The notes: generated from the sequence alone by a model not told the origin. A stretch of 64,000 bases of DNA from Steromphala cineraria (GCA_916613615.1 OU744724.1:44184662-44248661), one strand, 5' to 3'; shown: positions 34,301 through 44,500, numbered from the stretch's first letter. Numbers and translations are program-made.

Positions 34301-35540
34301 AAACAAAATTGCCAATCCCTATGCCAGACTTGCAACCAAGAATTCTACATCCGAAAAACCGTATGTGCTATCAATTGAACTATCTCGCCCCTCTTGAGCT
34401 TTTGAGGTGAAACCAAAATTTTGAAGGATTAAAGACAACGGCGTGCCATACCACAAGACATTCTGGCCTTTGAATAGGCCTGTTGAGCTAAAAACAGATT
34501 CACTGACTGTAGCTCATCAGGCTTCATGTAGCATTGTACATAAAAGGCCACAGGTTCCTCTGTGGAGGCTATTGGGCCACTGCATCTGAACGTTCAAACA
34601 GAGCACTGGCTATCAATGTGATGAGTCAACTTTGCACAAGGATTCTGTTCACAAAATTTCAGCTTCTAAGGCTTTTGCTTCTGAAGAGGACAAGCTGGAT
34701 TTTTAATGAATACACTTATGCCCTTCATTCAACTTACATCAAATTAAATTATGAGGAAGGACAACTGTCCAGCCTTTGGAAAGTCTAAACTATTACTTAA
34801 AATTAACATTTCTTGTGATAGTCAGTTAATCTAAAACATTATTTACAAGAAAAAATACTGATGCAAAGAGTGGGTTCTTTTGTTTGCATTTGTTGAGAAA
34901 ACTATGCTGTGTGTCATAATCCTCTATCAATGACATTTATGCACATTTAATTATGTCCTCACTTAATTAGTTTACACTTCAATTACCATGATAGAAATCT
35001 ATGTCTATGGGTTATAAAGATATGTTACAGTTCAATGGTTAGTATTGTGTTTCACATAATGACAATAATGTTTTTTGTGAAAATTCCTGGAAATATATGA
35101 GAGCTTGTATTAAAGTGGAATTCAGCAGGGACTGGATAATGAGGGGGCCATGAGCTAATTTGCACATTGAATGAAAATTGCTAAAACCTTCATAGATGTC
35201 TTTCTTGATCTCCGCTTCAACACCCTAATTATTGAATTACCATATATAATATTGATATTTGCATTAGATCTAAATCTTAAAATTTAGGGGTAAATTCATT
35301 ACATAGTTTAGGAGAGTTTATGAGTTTGGTAATAACATGACAATAAGTAGCATTCATCGACATCATCGTTAGCAACATTATCAAAGAGCTAATCGTTTCA
35401 TTCGAGTAAAACAATAATTGTGATGTTCATAGCAATTGACACTGGTTGATATGTCAATTCAAATGCACTGAATGTTAATTGCGTACTGTTGACACGTGTT
35501 ATACCTTTCCAACAAATACGAGACGGTGCAAAGATGCCAT
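22371..35540 (-). CDS. ALDH6A1: Methylmalonate-semialdehyde dehydrogenase (acylating), mitochondrial
   Basis: A CoA-dependent aldehyde dehydrogenase of the mitochondrial matrix that converts malonate and methylmalonate semialdehydes to acetyl-CoA and propionyl-CoA in valine and thymine catabolism. Fifteen exons on the minus strand, listed 5' to 3': 35505-35540, 33034-33075, 32752-32826, 31936-32097, 31496-31574, 30718-30872, 30102-30249, 29677-29741, 27703-27759, 27285-27344, 26838-26967, 24824-25005, 24091-24270, 23522-23620, 22371-22475. All junctions are AG/GT with matching phase, giving 524 residues (human about 535). Residues 1-26 form an Arg-rich, acid-free presequence. [10 protein letters not shown] and KPSERDPG are the cofactor-binding segments. 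Catalytic Cys306 lies in [13 protein letters not shown] has Asn where most ALDHs keep a general-base Glu, as expected for this family. No stop or frameshift was seen. Confidence 0.97.
22700..23140. mobile_element. MITE family C, copy 2, in ALDH6A1 intron 14
   Basis: The left arm (TCTCCGCTAATGCTACAACC, then CTGATATCCTCCTATGGTCT) is matched by its complement on the right (GACCATAGGAGGATATCAGG and GGTTGTAGCATTTGCGGAGA). The centre is relatively GC-rich. Related to 11840-12273. Confidence 0.65.
23150..23410. mobile_element. MITE family A, partial copy in ALDH6A1 intron 14
   Basis: The left end CAGTCTGATTAAAATTGACC, then CTCCGAGGAATAAAATAG, matches the left end at 1411. The matching right end was not found, so the copy seems truncated. 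Confidence 0.5.
24357..24515. mobile_element. pogo/Tigger-like MITE, partial
   Basis: After a TA, CAGTAGCACATGGATATAAC and TTCAAGGGACCAAC match the element at 5151. The right end is degraded. It lies in an ALDH6A1 intron. Confidence 0.4.
25275..26610 (-). repeat. Dispersed repeat rich in AGGTCA half-sites, minus-strand copy inside ALDH6A1 intron 11
   Basis: An inverted copy of 19490-20435, longer because an internal ~433 bp block (AAGTCCCCAGAGGTGTAAAC onward) is present twice, near 25632 and 26065. TGACCT sites lie at 25472/25478 (no spacing), 25599/25606 (one base), 25739/25745/25752, 25867/25878/25884 (five, then none), 26025/26031, 26299/26310/26316 and 26459/26465/26472. About twenty half-sites in 1.3 kb. 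Confidence 0.75.
26838..26967 (-). CDS. ALDH6A1: ALDH6A1 exon 11 with catalytic cysteine
   Basis: This 130 bp exon holds [12 protein letters not shown], the nucleophile motif of MMSDH; the Cys is residue 306 by exon count. Acceptor TTGCAG, donor GCTG|GTATGT. The following intron carries the half-site-rich repeat copy at 25275-26610. Confidence 0.95.
28200..29412. mobile_element. 1.2 kb element with perfect 16 bp terminal inverted repeats
   Basis: TACCGTATATGACCGG (28200-28215) is exactly complemented by CCGGTCATATACGGTA (29397-29412). Inside the ends, repeated GACCGACCCCC blocks occur in the left part (near 28222-28250 and 28295-28310) and right part (near 29341-29365). The middle is AT-rich with no open frame of note. 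No clear target-site duplication was seen, so the superfamily is unassigned. It lies in ALDH6A1 intron 8. Confidence 0.6.
30321..30429. mobile_element. Foldback MITE, 109 bp, in ALDH6A1 intron 6
   Basis: GAGTGTGATATCACTTATCT with CTCATC is exactly complemented by GATGAG with AGATAAGTGATATCACACTC. The centre contains a run of about ten C. Confidence 0.7.
31564..31912. repeat. 177 bp tandem duplication spanning the intron 4/exon 5 border of ALDH6A1
   Basis: GCAATCTTTTTCTGAAACAT occurs at 31564 (the true exon 5 acceptor) and again at 31741. The following sequences (TCAATTGGGGTA, TGTATCAATTTTTT, ACCTGAGCAAA) also recur with the same order and offset. The duplicate includes the acceptor and the first coding bases of exon 5. 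Confidence 0.65.
32520..32735. mobile_element. MITE family A, right-end copy in ALDH6A1 intron 3
   Basis: AATATTTTGAAATAAAACTTGTATTCCTTGGAACTATGCC and ATTAAAATCAGACTG (the latter ending near 32730) resemble the family A right end. The preceding GGAGTTACTTGCCCC also fits the family interior. Confidence 0.45.
33076..34134. other. ALDH6A1 intron 1, 3' part, nothing recognised
   Basis: AT-rich intron sequence. No conserved coding frame, RNA gene or repeat edge was recognised; a short GGTGA tandem run lies at about 34083-34101, just outside. Confidence 0.5.
34135..34400 (-). mobile_element. Candidate tRNA-derived SINE
   Basis: Read on the minus strand from about 34395, TAGTTCAATTG fits the pol III A box (TRGYNNARNNG). 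GGTTGCAAGTC about 45 bases later approximates a B box. The body that follows resembles 19050-19190. No poly(A) tail or target duplication was confirmed. Confidence 0.4.
34440..34790 (-). repeat. Fragment of the CTCATCTGG/GCTCATCAGG tandem-core family
   Basis: GTAGCTCATCAGGCTTCATG and CAGCTTCTAAGGCTTTTGCT are the minus-strand forms of the end and core sequences seen at 46.4-47.7 kb and 55.4-56.1 kb. Truncated and diverged. It lies in ALDH6A1 intron 1. Confidence 0.45.
35505..35540 (-). CDS. ALDH6A1: ALDH6A1 exon 1 (mitochondrial presequence start)
   Basis: The exon encodes [12 protein letters not shown] and ends AAG|GTATAAC in phase 0. It joins [14 protein letters not shown] of exon 2 at 33075. 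Together these make a basic amphipathic leader just before the conserved start of the mature enzyme ([10 protein letters not shown]). The ATG at 35538-35540 is the natural start. The exon lies within the duplicated block and about 300 bp from the LIN52 start. Confidence 0.88.
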
Positions 35541-35837
35541 GTCAGCTGCCTCAAGTCAGAATGTCCTAAACCCCTTTACTGCCAGCTTGTTCCAGCAGGT
35601 GCTTGACCTTGACCTTAAACCAGTACTGCAATTTGATTGGTTGAAAATCGACAAACCCACAAAACTGGTGCCGTACCAAAATTGCGCATTACATATAAAA
35701 ACAATTTATTTGAACAAACATATGTAATGAAGTTGCATATACATTTTTGACTTGTCAATCACACTATCATTTTGTTTTCGAAACGATTACAAAATCAATC
35801 GATTTTATGTTTTGGTGTAGAGAGTATGCTAAACAAA
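35541..35837. promoter_or_regulatory. Bidirectional ALDH6A1/LIN52 promoter
   Basis: Only 297 bp separate the two start codons, which point away from each other. Visible elements are an inverted CCAAT box (ATTGG at 35636-35640) and TGACCTTGACCT at 35604-35615, which contains the ERR/FTZ-F1-type core TGACCTTGA and two adjacent nuclear-receptor half-sites. The human genes are also adjacent and divergent (chromosome 14q24, from memory). The 5' UTRs must lie within this interval; transcription starts cannot be placed. Confidence 0.8.
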
Positions 35838-38800
35838 ATGGCGGCTCAAAATGCGGGTAATTCGCATTTTGATAGTGGAGGTGAAATGACCGTGTATTTA
35901 TTCTAGGGAATCGATACGAATTTCGGGTTGCTTTTAAATATATCATTAAATTGAGAATCACATGGTCAATGATTCAATTCGTTATTTCGACATCATCTAA
36001 ATGTCCAATCTAATAATAATTTCTAACTTCTACATTAATTTATATTCAGACTTCTCTGATTTGCCCTTATTAACTTTATTTCAGACATAAGTCTTTAGTC
36101 TTAAAAGCTATTAATTTTTATGTCAAACTAAAAAACTGAGGTGAACCTCACTATAAAGTAAAGTAAAAGTAATGGAAATGTCCAATCTAATAATAATTTC
36201 TAACTTCTACATTAATTTATATTCAGACTTCTCTGATTTGCCCTTATTAACTTTATTTCAGATATAAGTCTTTAAATAGTCTTAAAAGCTATTAATTTTT
36301 ATGTCAAACTAAAAAACTGAGGTGAACCTCACTATAAAGTAATGAGAAAGTTGAATAAACTATTTTGACATCAATGGAATGACTACTGTACAACATATGG
36401 AAACTTTGTAATGTTCTCAACTAATAAGAATAATGTAGATTCTCTCTACATTTATTCTTTAGTTCCTCAACAATACAATTCATAATGTCATGATGAATTT
36501 AAAATAGGATGATTATGTATGTATACATGTAAATTGTACAACCACAGCCTCAGTATTTTGACAAAATATCAAAGATGTAATCTGACTTAACTTAAAGGGG
36601 GTCTCCAACTTCTAATTTTTAACGTACAGTGTTTTATTAGGGAGGCCCTCTCCGACCCTCTCGGGGCCTTGCTAATAAAACACTGGAAGTTAAAAATTAG
36701 AAGTTGGAGACCCCCTTTAAATATCTTATTTTCTAGGTTCCTTAGCATTATGTTTATATAGGATTACCTTGATAATAAGGTCACTGTCAATCCACCCAGT
36801 ATTCAATTCAATATTTCCAACATCATCAAATAATTTGCTTTGATTGATAATAAATGTTTGTGCTCTTTTTTCTTTTAAGATGAGGATAATGGTTTGTTAA
36901 GCTTGGAGAAACTGGATCGTGCTTCACCCGATTTATGGCCAGAACAAAGTAAGTTTAAGTAATGAAAACCATCCATACTAGTAATAAGATAATGGCTTTG
37001 TTATAATAACTTGTTATTTGATAATCAATGATCACAGACTATCTCATAGTTATTTCACGATATTTAGTGGAAATGTTACCTGAGTGTTGCCTAGAAAACA
37101 ATTTCTTTAAAGGTGTATGATTCACCACTTTTGCAAACAAATGGACGTCTTTTAATTTAACTTTTAACACTTATGTTTATTTCAGTTCCAGGGGTTTCTG
37201 AATTTGCTGCAATTAAAAGTGTAAGTTTTATCATCGTCAGTTAATAGTCTTATTTTTTTTATTATTTTTACCCATCAGATCTATGATCAGGGAAAGTCAT
37301 CTTTAAACTTCCAAATTTTGTTAGGCAATATTTTCATCCAATGTGGTAAATGGCCTATGGCCCCTGCCTCCGAAATCCCTGCCTAGAAGTCAAGACATAT
37401 GAGACTTCTCTATAGACATGCTGCTGCCCCCTCCATACACGCAAACACAAAGGGGGCTTAAAATGTCTGCACATGTTTTTTACCTTCTTTCACATTTTCA
37501 TCAACTTACAGTTATTCCAGGAAGCTCATATTTGTATAATCTTTTTGGATGAAGACTTTCATTTTGTTTTTTTCCGTGTTCCAAAAATATTTGTTTGGCA
37601 ACGTTGTCACTATTAATATTCAAAAGAAGCATTGTACCCTTTGTAGGGTATGATTGAATGGTGATAAGCTTTAAAATAAGCCTAATGTGTGAAATCTGCA
37701 TGGTGTGCTTCATTCTGCTACTTTGATTTTAAAAACATTGTCTTGCAATTGGTAACATGATTTATTTTTATTTCAAGAGATCAGTTTTTTTACCTTATAA
37801 ATATGGTACTGCCCCTTGAACTCGTGCAAAAGTCAGTGTTTGCAAGTTGAGTTTTACAGTGTGTTGATATATTTCTTGTGTATTTTCAGCCCGAGTCTGC
37901 CTCAGACTCTCCACCCAAGTGGCTGGCAGAGCTCGAAAATGATGACATAGACTTGCTTCAAGGTGCAAATTATATGAAACCCTCTTTTTATTTTCCATTA
38001 CACTTAAAAATAAATACATCCTGTCTCCTAATCTGTACACTGGGCTCAGAAGCTAGATTCGCTTGTGCGGCCAGTCTTGGGATATAGCCAATCAAATCAT
38101 TTTCTCACTTGAATTTTATCGAGAAGGTGGCGAGAAAATGATTTGATTGGCTATGTCCCAAGTCGGGCCGCGCAACGAATCGAGCTTCTGAGCCGATTAC
38201 AGATTAGTGGAGTTAGCGTAACGTTCGTACACTGAGACAGGATGTAATGAATACTTAACGACTTTCAGTTTAAAAACAGTTTTATGAAACAAGGAAATGG
38301 TTTGGTATTTAACAAGCGATAGCTAATAAGATACTGATACCATTCACAAGTTTCATAAAAATGGTATTAAGTGGGACCAAGTTTGGTATTTTGTTTATTA
38401 CTGATCTGATTATGTCGCTTAAATCTAAAAAAAATCGCAAACATGACCATCACAGCCGGCCAGCTGACATTGTGAGTCATACTTAACAATTTTGAGTGCA
38501 AAGTTATTACATAATTTGTAATATTTTGTAGATTTATAAAACAGCAATATCCTCAATGGACGAGTAATAAATAGAAATTGATATTATACCCTAGCAGAGA
38601 TGTCATATTGTCATTAAAACATGAGTGACTGTAAAAAGATATTTTCCCAAGCAAGAGCGAGGGAAATATCATTTTATTGTCACAATTGTTGTAAAAACAA
38701 TGTGACATCTGGCAAGTGTGTTATTTGTTTTATTATCCATAATGTCAGAAAGCCAGAATTTCAATTATAAGAATTTGCAAGCTATTGTAACGGTGAAATC

Positions 38801-40050
38801 CATCCTGTCAGCGCATATGGATACATCTCTAACTAGATCGATACCGTCATTACTCCAACAAGATAGCCTTGAAAGTACTGTCTCTCAACTCTGTCTCTCA
38901 AAACTATTACAAAGGATCAATGTATCGCTTTTGTTTCAGAATTTGGTAGTTTGACACATTCACAACTGATGGAGAAAGTGCAGGGACTACAGAATCTAGC
39001 ATACCAGTTGGGACTTGATGAAGGTGAGACATTTTTATATTAAGACCATTTAAAAGATACCAGTTGATCGAATGGATGGCACCAAAATAAACATGACTGT
39101 TTTAATGAAGAAATATTTATAAGGAAGTCATAGGGAGAGCCTTTATTATCCCAATGGTATGTAATACAGTGTGATGTAGTCATAGATCTGTCCGTCCCTA
39201 ACCATTTAGTTTCCAGAGCACAAATCCAAAACAATATGACCTAGCTAATTTCATTTCTGGAACATAAGCTCAAAAATGTTTGTTCAAAACTAATTGAAAC
39301 TTGGTATATCGATTAGTCAGCATAATTATATAGATGTGCCTTTTTAGGTTTTCAACTTCATGGCTAATGAAACTTGGTGTATGAATCAGTCAGCATGTGA
39401 ACTGTGCCTTTTCGGATTTTCAGTTTCCTCATGTATATTTTAGGCTGTTTTAATTGAAATGGTACTTGTTATTTAGACAGATGACTTTGTCCCCTATATT
39501 AATTTTTCACAATTTTAAGATATATATTCTGTGGACAGCTAGGATATATGTCATCTACCCATAACCCATCAACGTAAGCCAATTGAACACTTTTGCCTAT
39601 CACTTTTCTTTTCTTGAATGTGTTTAAATCACAAACTGTGTGAAGTGTGAAAAACATGACATATGAAGACTTATTACCATATTATTGGTAATCAGTACTT
39701 TTAACTGATTTCAACACTTGATGACATCCAAATGGTAATCTTTTTCTGACAATAAGACTAAAACAACATACTACATTAAATAATTTGTTTGGGGATTGAC
39801 AAACACATTTACCAAATACAGTGTTTTGTGAACATTTTTATTTTTTTATTTTTTTTATTTTATTTTTTTATTTTATTAAACTCTTTAGTTTAAACTTAAT
39901 GTTTGGAAAAGACTGACAATATCCTTTGTGTCAATTTACTATTTCTTAAAATAAGTTCTGGTCTAACTTGATTTTGTTTTTATTTCAGCCCGGGAAATGA
40001 CAAGGGGAAAATTTCTGAATATCCTCCAAAAACCAAAACCAAGAAATTGA
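35838..40050 (+). CDS. LIN52: LIN52, DREAM/MuvB subunit, copy 1
   Basis: LIN52 is a small subunit of the MuvB core (with LIN9, LIN37, LIN54, RBBP4). It recruits the pocket proteins p107/p130 to form DREAM, which represses cell-cycle genes, and MuvB later activates them with B-MYB/FOXM1. Exons: 35838-35880, 36880-36948, 37186-37220, 37890-37962, 38940-39023, 39989-40050 (TGA 40048-40050), all in phase, giving 121 residues (human 116). Residues 20-26 (LLSLEKL) match the LxSxExL pocket-binding motif, and RASPDLW holds Ser30, equivalent to the DYRK1A-phosphorylated Ser28 of human. The C-terminal half (LMEKVQGLQNLAYQLGLDE, then REMTRGKFLNIL) is the conserved helical LIN9-binding part. ATG at 35838 is followed directly by in-frame coding. 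A poly(A) signal AATAAA lies at 40194-40199. Confidence 0.97.
35999..36345. repeat. 177 bp tandem duplication in LIN52 intron 1 (copy 1)
   Basis: AAATGTCCAATCTAATAATA occurs at 35999 and 36176, and the whole unit through GAGGTGAACCTCACTATAAA repeats with few changes (GACATAAG versus GATATAAG, and a 4-base insertion). It recurs at +5683 in the second LIN52 copy. Confidence 0.85.
36592..36722. mobile_element. Near-perfect foldback MITE in LIN52 intron 1 (also at 42275-42405)
   Basis: TTAAAGGGGGTCTCCAACTT with CTAATTTTTAAC on the left pairs with GTTAAAAATTAG and AAGTTGGAGACCCCCTTTAA on the right. A second inner pair is GTGTTTTATTAG with CTAATAAAACAC. Target TA or TTAA is possible. The transcript would fold into a long hairpin. 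Confidence 0.8.
38012..38252. mobile_element. Foldback MITE in LIN52 intron 4 (also at 43695-43935)
   Basis: TACATCCTGTCTC (left) and GAGACAGGATGTA (right) bound inner arms: CTCAGAAGCTAGATTCG with CGAATCGAGCTTCTGAG, and CCAATCAAATCATTTTCTC with GAGAAAATGATTTGATTGG. About 240 bp. Confidence 0.7.
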
Positions 40051-40193
40051 CTTTACCTGAATTATAGAGAAATGAAATGGCAGCTGACCTTACACCTAGG
40101 ATAATCATATGTCAAAAAATATTCTCTGGTCTTAAGAGGAGTGTTATGTTAAAGGGTAAAGCATCTTTGAAATAATATGCATGTGTATATGTA

Positions 40194-40199
40194 AATAAA
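40194..40199 (+). terminator. LIN52: LIN52 copy 1 poly(A) signal
   Basis: AATAAA about 145 bp after the stop codon, followed by a GT-rich stretch (GTGTTAATAC, then TTTTTTGTGTC). Copied at 45877-45882 for the second gene. Confidence 0.6.
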
Positions 40200-41187
40200 A
40201 ATGTGTTAATACTTCATGCTTAAATTGATTTTTTGTGTCTTATGCAGTCTTTTTGTTGGTTTTAGGGTGTAAGGAGCCTACAATACAATGACCTATCAGT
40301 GGATTATAAAAGTAACCATTTGCGATCATATTCTGCTAACAATTTGATAAGGATCATTCTTCTGAGTATGATTAACTCAACATAAATGTTGGGAATGATG
40401 ATTGAGAGAATTAGATAGAAATGTTTTTTTGGTCATCTTTTCCGTGAAAACAACTGGAGCCCAGTCCTTGTGTGCCCATGTGTTTGAGCACCCTCGAAAT
40501 GTTCCCGCCTGTGACGTTCAAGGTGCAAACACATGCCCTCCTTGAGTTGAGGCCAACCGTATATTTAGTAAGATTTGTTTGGAGGCATTCAGAATTTCAT
40601 TTACAGGGTAGTGTAGTAATCACAGAAATAAAATTTAATGCTTTTTGACGATGATTTCTTTACTTGAAACAATATTTAAATTTTAAATCTAAATATTCAT
40701 TCACAGTGGTACTTTTGTTTAAGTTTTTATCAGGCCAGATACTGACAATAATGTTTTTTGTGAAAATTCCTGGAAATATATGAGAGCTTGTATTAAAGTG
40801 GAATTCAGCAGGGACTGGATAATGAGGGGGCCATGAGCTAATTTGCACATTGAATGAAAATTGCTAAAACCTTCATAGATGTCTTTCTTGATCTCCGCTT
40901 CAACACCCTAATTATTGAATTACCATATATAATATTGATATTTGCATTAGATCTAAATCTTAAAATTTAGGGGTAAATTCATTACATAGTTTAGGAGAGT
41001 TTATGAGTTTGGTAATAACATGACAATAAGTAGCATTCATCGACATCATCGTTAGCAACATTATCAAAGAGCTAATCGTTTCATTCGAGTAAAACAATAA
41101 TTGTGATGTTCATAGCAATTGACACTGGTTGATATGTCAATTCAAATGCACTGAATGTTAATTGCGTACTGTTGACACGTGTTATAC

Positions 41188-41223
41188 CTTTCCAACAAAT
41201 ACGAGACGGTGCAAAGATGCCAT
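41188..41223 (-). CDS. Orphan duplicate of ALDH6A1 exon 1
   Basis: An exact copy of 35505-35540 ([12 protein letters not shown] with donor GTATAAC) carried along with LIN52 copy 2. No other ALDH6A1 exon is duplicated. It could act as an alternative first exon by splicing leftward over LIN52 copy 1 to 33075 (same phase), or yield antisense RNA through LIN52 copy 1, or be silent. Confidence 0.8.
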
Positions 41224-41520
41224 GTCAGCTGCCTCAAGTCAGAATGTCCTAAACCCCTTTACTGCCAGCTTGTTCCAGCAGGTGCTTGACCTTGACCTTA
41301 AACCAGTACTGCAATTTGATTGGTTGAAAATCGACAAACCCACAAAACTGGTGCCGTACCAAAATTGCGCATTACATATAAAAACAATTTATTTGAACAA
41401 ACATATGTAATGAAGTTGCATATACATTTTTGACTTGTCAATCACACTATCATTTTGTTTTCGAAACGATTACAAAATCAATCGATTTTATGTTTTGGTG
41501 TAGAGAGTATGCTAAACAAA
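41224..41520. promoter_or_regulatory. Second copy of the bidirectional promoter
   Basis: The same 297 bp as 35541-35837, including TGACCTTGACCT at 41287-41298 and ATTGG at 41319-41323. It would drive LIN52 copy 2 to the right and the orphan ALDH6A1 exon to the left. Confidence 0.75.
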
Positions 41521-44500
41521 ATGGCGGCTCAAAATGCGGGTAATTCGCATTTTGATAGTGGAGGTGAAATGACCGTGTATTTATTCTAGGGAATCGATAC
41601 GAATTTCGGGTTGCTTTTAAATATATCATTAAATTGAGAATCACATGGTCAATGATTCAATTCGTTATTTCGACATCATCTAAATGTCCAATCTAATAAT
41701 AATTTCTAACTTCTACATTAATTTATATTCAGACTTCTCTGATTTGCCCTTATTAACTTTATTTCAGACATAAGTCTTTAGTCTTAAAAGCTATTAATTT
41801 TTATGTCAAACTAAAAAACTGAGGTGAACCTCACTATAAAGTAAAGTAAAAGTAATGGAAATGTCCAATCTAATAATAATTTCTAACTTCTACATTAATT
41901 TATATTCAGACTTCTCTGATTTGCCCTTATTAACTTTATTTCAGATATAAGTCTTTAAATAGTCTTAAAAGCTATTAATTTTTATGTCAAACTAAAAAAC
42001 TGAGGTGAACCTCACTATAAAGTAATGAGAAAGTTGAATAAACTATTTTGACATCAATGGAATGACTACTGTACAACATATGGAAACTTTGTAATGTTCT
42101 CAACTAATAAGAATAATGTAGATTCTCTCTACATTTATTCTTTAGTTCCTCAACAATACAATTCATAATGTCATGATGAATTTAAAATAGGATGATTATG
42201 TATGTATACATGTAAATTGTACAACCACAGCCTCAGTATTTTGACAAAATATCAAAGATGTAATCTGACTTAACTTAAAGGGGGTCTCCAACTTCTAATT
42301 TTTAACGTACAGTGTTTTATTAGGGAGGCCCTCTCCGACCCTCTCGGGGCCTTGCTAATAAAACACTGGAAGTTAAAAATTAGAAGTTGGAGACCCCCTT
42401 TAAATATCTTATTTTCTAGGTTCCTTAGCATTATGTTTATATAGGATTACCTTGATAATAAGGTCACTGTCAATCCACCCAGTATTCAATTCAATATTTC
42501 CAACATCATCAAATAATTTGCTTTGATTGATAATAAATGTTTGTGCTCTTTTTTCTTTTAAGATGAGGATAATGGTTTGTTAAGCTTGGAGAAACTGGAT
42601 CGTGCTTCACCCGATTTATGGCCAGAACAAAGTAAGTTTAAGTAATGAAAACCATCCATACTAGTAATAAGATAATGGCTTTGTTATAATAACTTGTTAT
42701 TTGATAATCAATGATCACAGACTATCTCATAGTTATTTCACGATATTTAGTGGAAATGTTACCTGAGTGTTGCCTAGAAAACAATTTCTTTAAAGGTGTA
42801 TGATTCACCACTTTTGCAAACAAATGGACGTCTTTTAATTTAACTTTTAACACTTATGTTTATTTCAGTTCCAGGGGTTTCTGAATTTGCTGCAATTAAA
42901 AGTGTAAGTTTTATCATCGTCAGTTAATAGTCTTATTTTTTTTATTATTTTTACCCATCAGATCTATGATCAGGGAAAGTCATCTTTAAACTTCCAAATT
43001 TTGTTAGGCAATATTTTCATCCAATGTGGTAAATGGCCTATGGCCCCTGCCTCCGAAATCCCTGCCTAGAAGTCAAGACATATGAGACTTCTCTATAGAC
43101 ATGCTGCTGCCCCCTCCATACACGCAAACACAAAGGGGGCTTAAAATGTCTGCACATGTTTTTTACCTTCTTTCACATTTTCATCAACTTACAGTTATTC
43201 CAGGAAGCTCATATTTGTATAATCTTTTTGGATGAAGACTTTCATTTTGTTTTTTTCCGTGTTCCAAAAATATTTGTTTGGCAACGTTGTCACTATTAAT
43301 ATTCAAAAGAAGCATTGTACCCTTTGTAGGGTATGATTGAATGGTGATAAGCTTTAAAATAAGCCTAATGTGTGAAATCTGCATGGTGTGCTTCATTCTG
43401 CTACTTTGATTTTAAAAACATTGTCTTGCAATTGGTAACATGATTTATTTTTATTTCAAGAGATCAGTTTTTTTACCTTATAAATATGGTACTGCCCCTT
43501 GAACTCGTGCAAAAGTCAGTGTTTGCAAGTTGAGTTTTACAGTGTGTTGATATATTTCTTGTGTATTTTCAGCCCGAGTCTGCCTCAGACTCTCCACCCA
43601 AGTGGCTGGCAGAGCTCGAAAATGATGACATAGACTTGCTTCAAGGTGCAAATTATATGAAACCCTCTTTTTATTTTCCATTACACTTAAAAATAAATAC
43701 ATCCTGTCTCCTAATCTGTACACTGGGCTCAGAAGCTAGATTCGCTTGTGCGGCCAGTCTTGGGATATAGCCAATCAAATCATTTTCTCACTTGAATTTT
43801 ATCGAGAAGGTGGCGAGAAAATGATTTGATTGGCTATGTCCCAAGTCGGGCCGCGCAACGAATCGAGCTTCTGAGCCGATTACAGATTAGTGGAGTTAGC
43901 GTAACGTTCGTACACTGAGACAGGATGTAATGAATACTTAACGACTTTCAGTTTAAAAACAGTTTTATGAAACAAGGAAATGGTTTGGTATTTAACAAGC
44001 GATAGCTAATAAGATACTGATACCATTCACAAGTTTCATAAAAATGGTATTAAGTGGGACCAAGTTTGGTATTTTGTTTATTACTGATCTGATTATGTCG
44101 CTTAAATCTAAAAAAAATCGCAAACATGACCATCACAGCCGGCCAGCTGACATTGTGAGTCATACTTAACAATTTTGAGTGCAAAGTTATTACATAATTT
44201 GTAATATTTTGTAGATTTATAAAACAGCAATATCCTCAATGGACGAGTAATAAATAGAAATTGATATTATACCCTAGCAGAGATGTCATATTGTCATTAA
44301 AACATGAGTGACTGTAAAAAGATATTTTCCCAAGCAAGAGCGAGGGAAATATCATTTTATTGTCACAATTGTTGTAAAAACAATGTGACATCTGGCAAGT
44401 GTGTTATTTGTTTTATTATCCATAATGTCAGAAAGCCAGAATTTCAATTATAAGAATTTGCAAGCTATTGTAACGGTGAAATCCATCCTGTCAGCGCATA

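Larger units (their letters stand above)
35060..40740. repeat. Tandem segmental duplication, unit 1 (5,681 bp)
   Basis: Begins at TGACAATAATG (35060) and ends at ATCAGGCCAGAT (40740). It contains ALDH6A1 exon 1 with part of intron 1, the bidirectional promoter, all of LIN52 and about 690 bp beyond its stop. Two extra bases (AC, 40741-40742) separate it from unit 2. Confidence 0.95.

Noticed and set aside
41162..41410. 82-residue plus-strand frame across the second promoter (also at 35479-35727)
   Set aside because: It runs through the promoter and antisense to ALDH6A1 exon 1; it is identical in the two places only because the block is duplicated.
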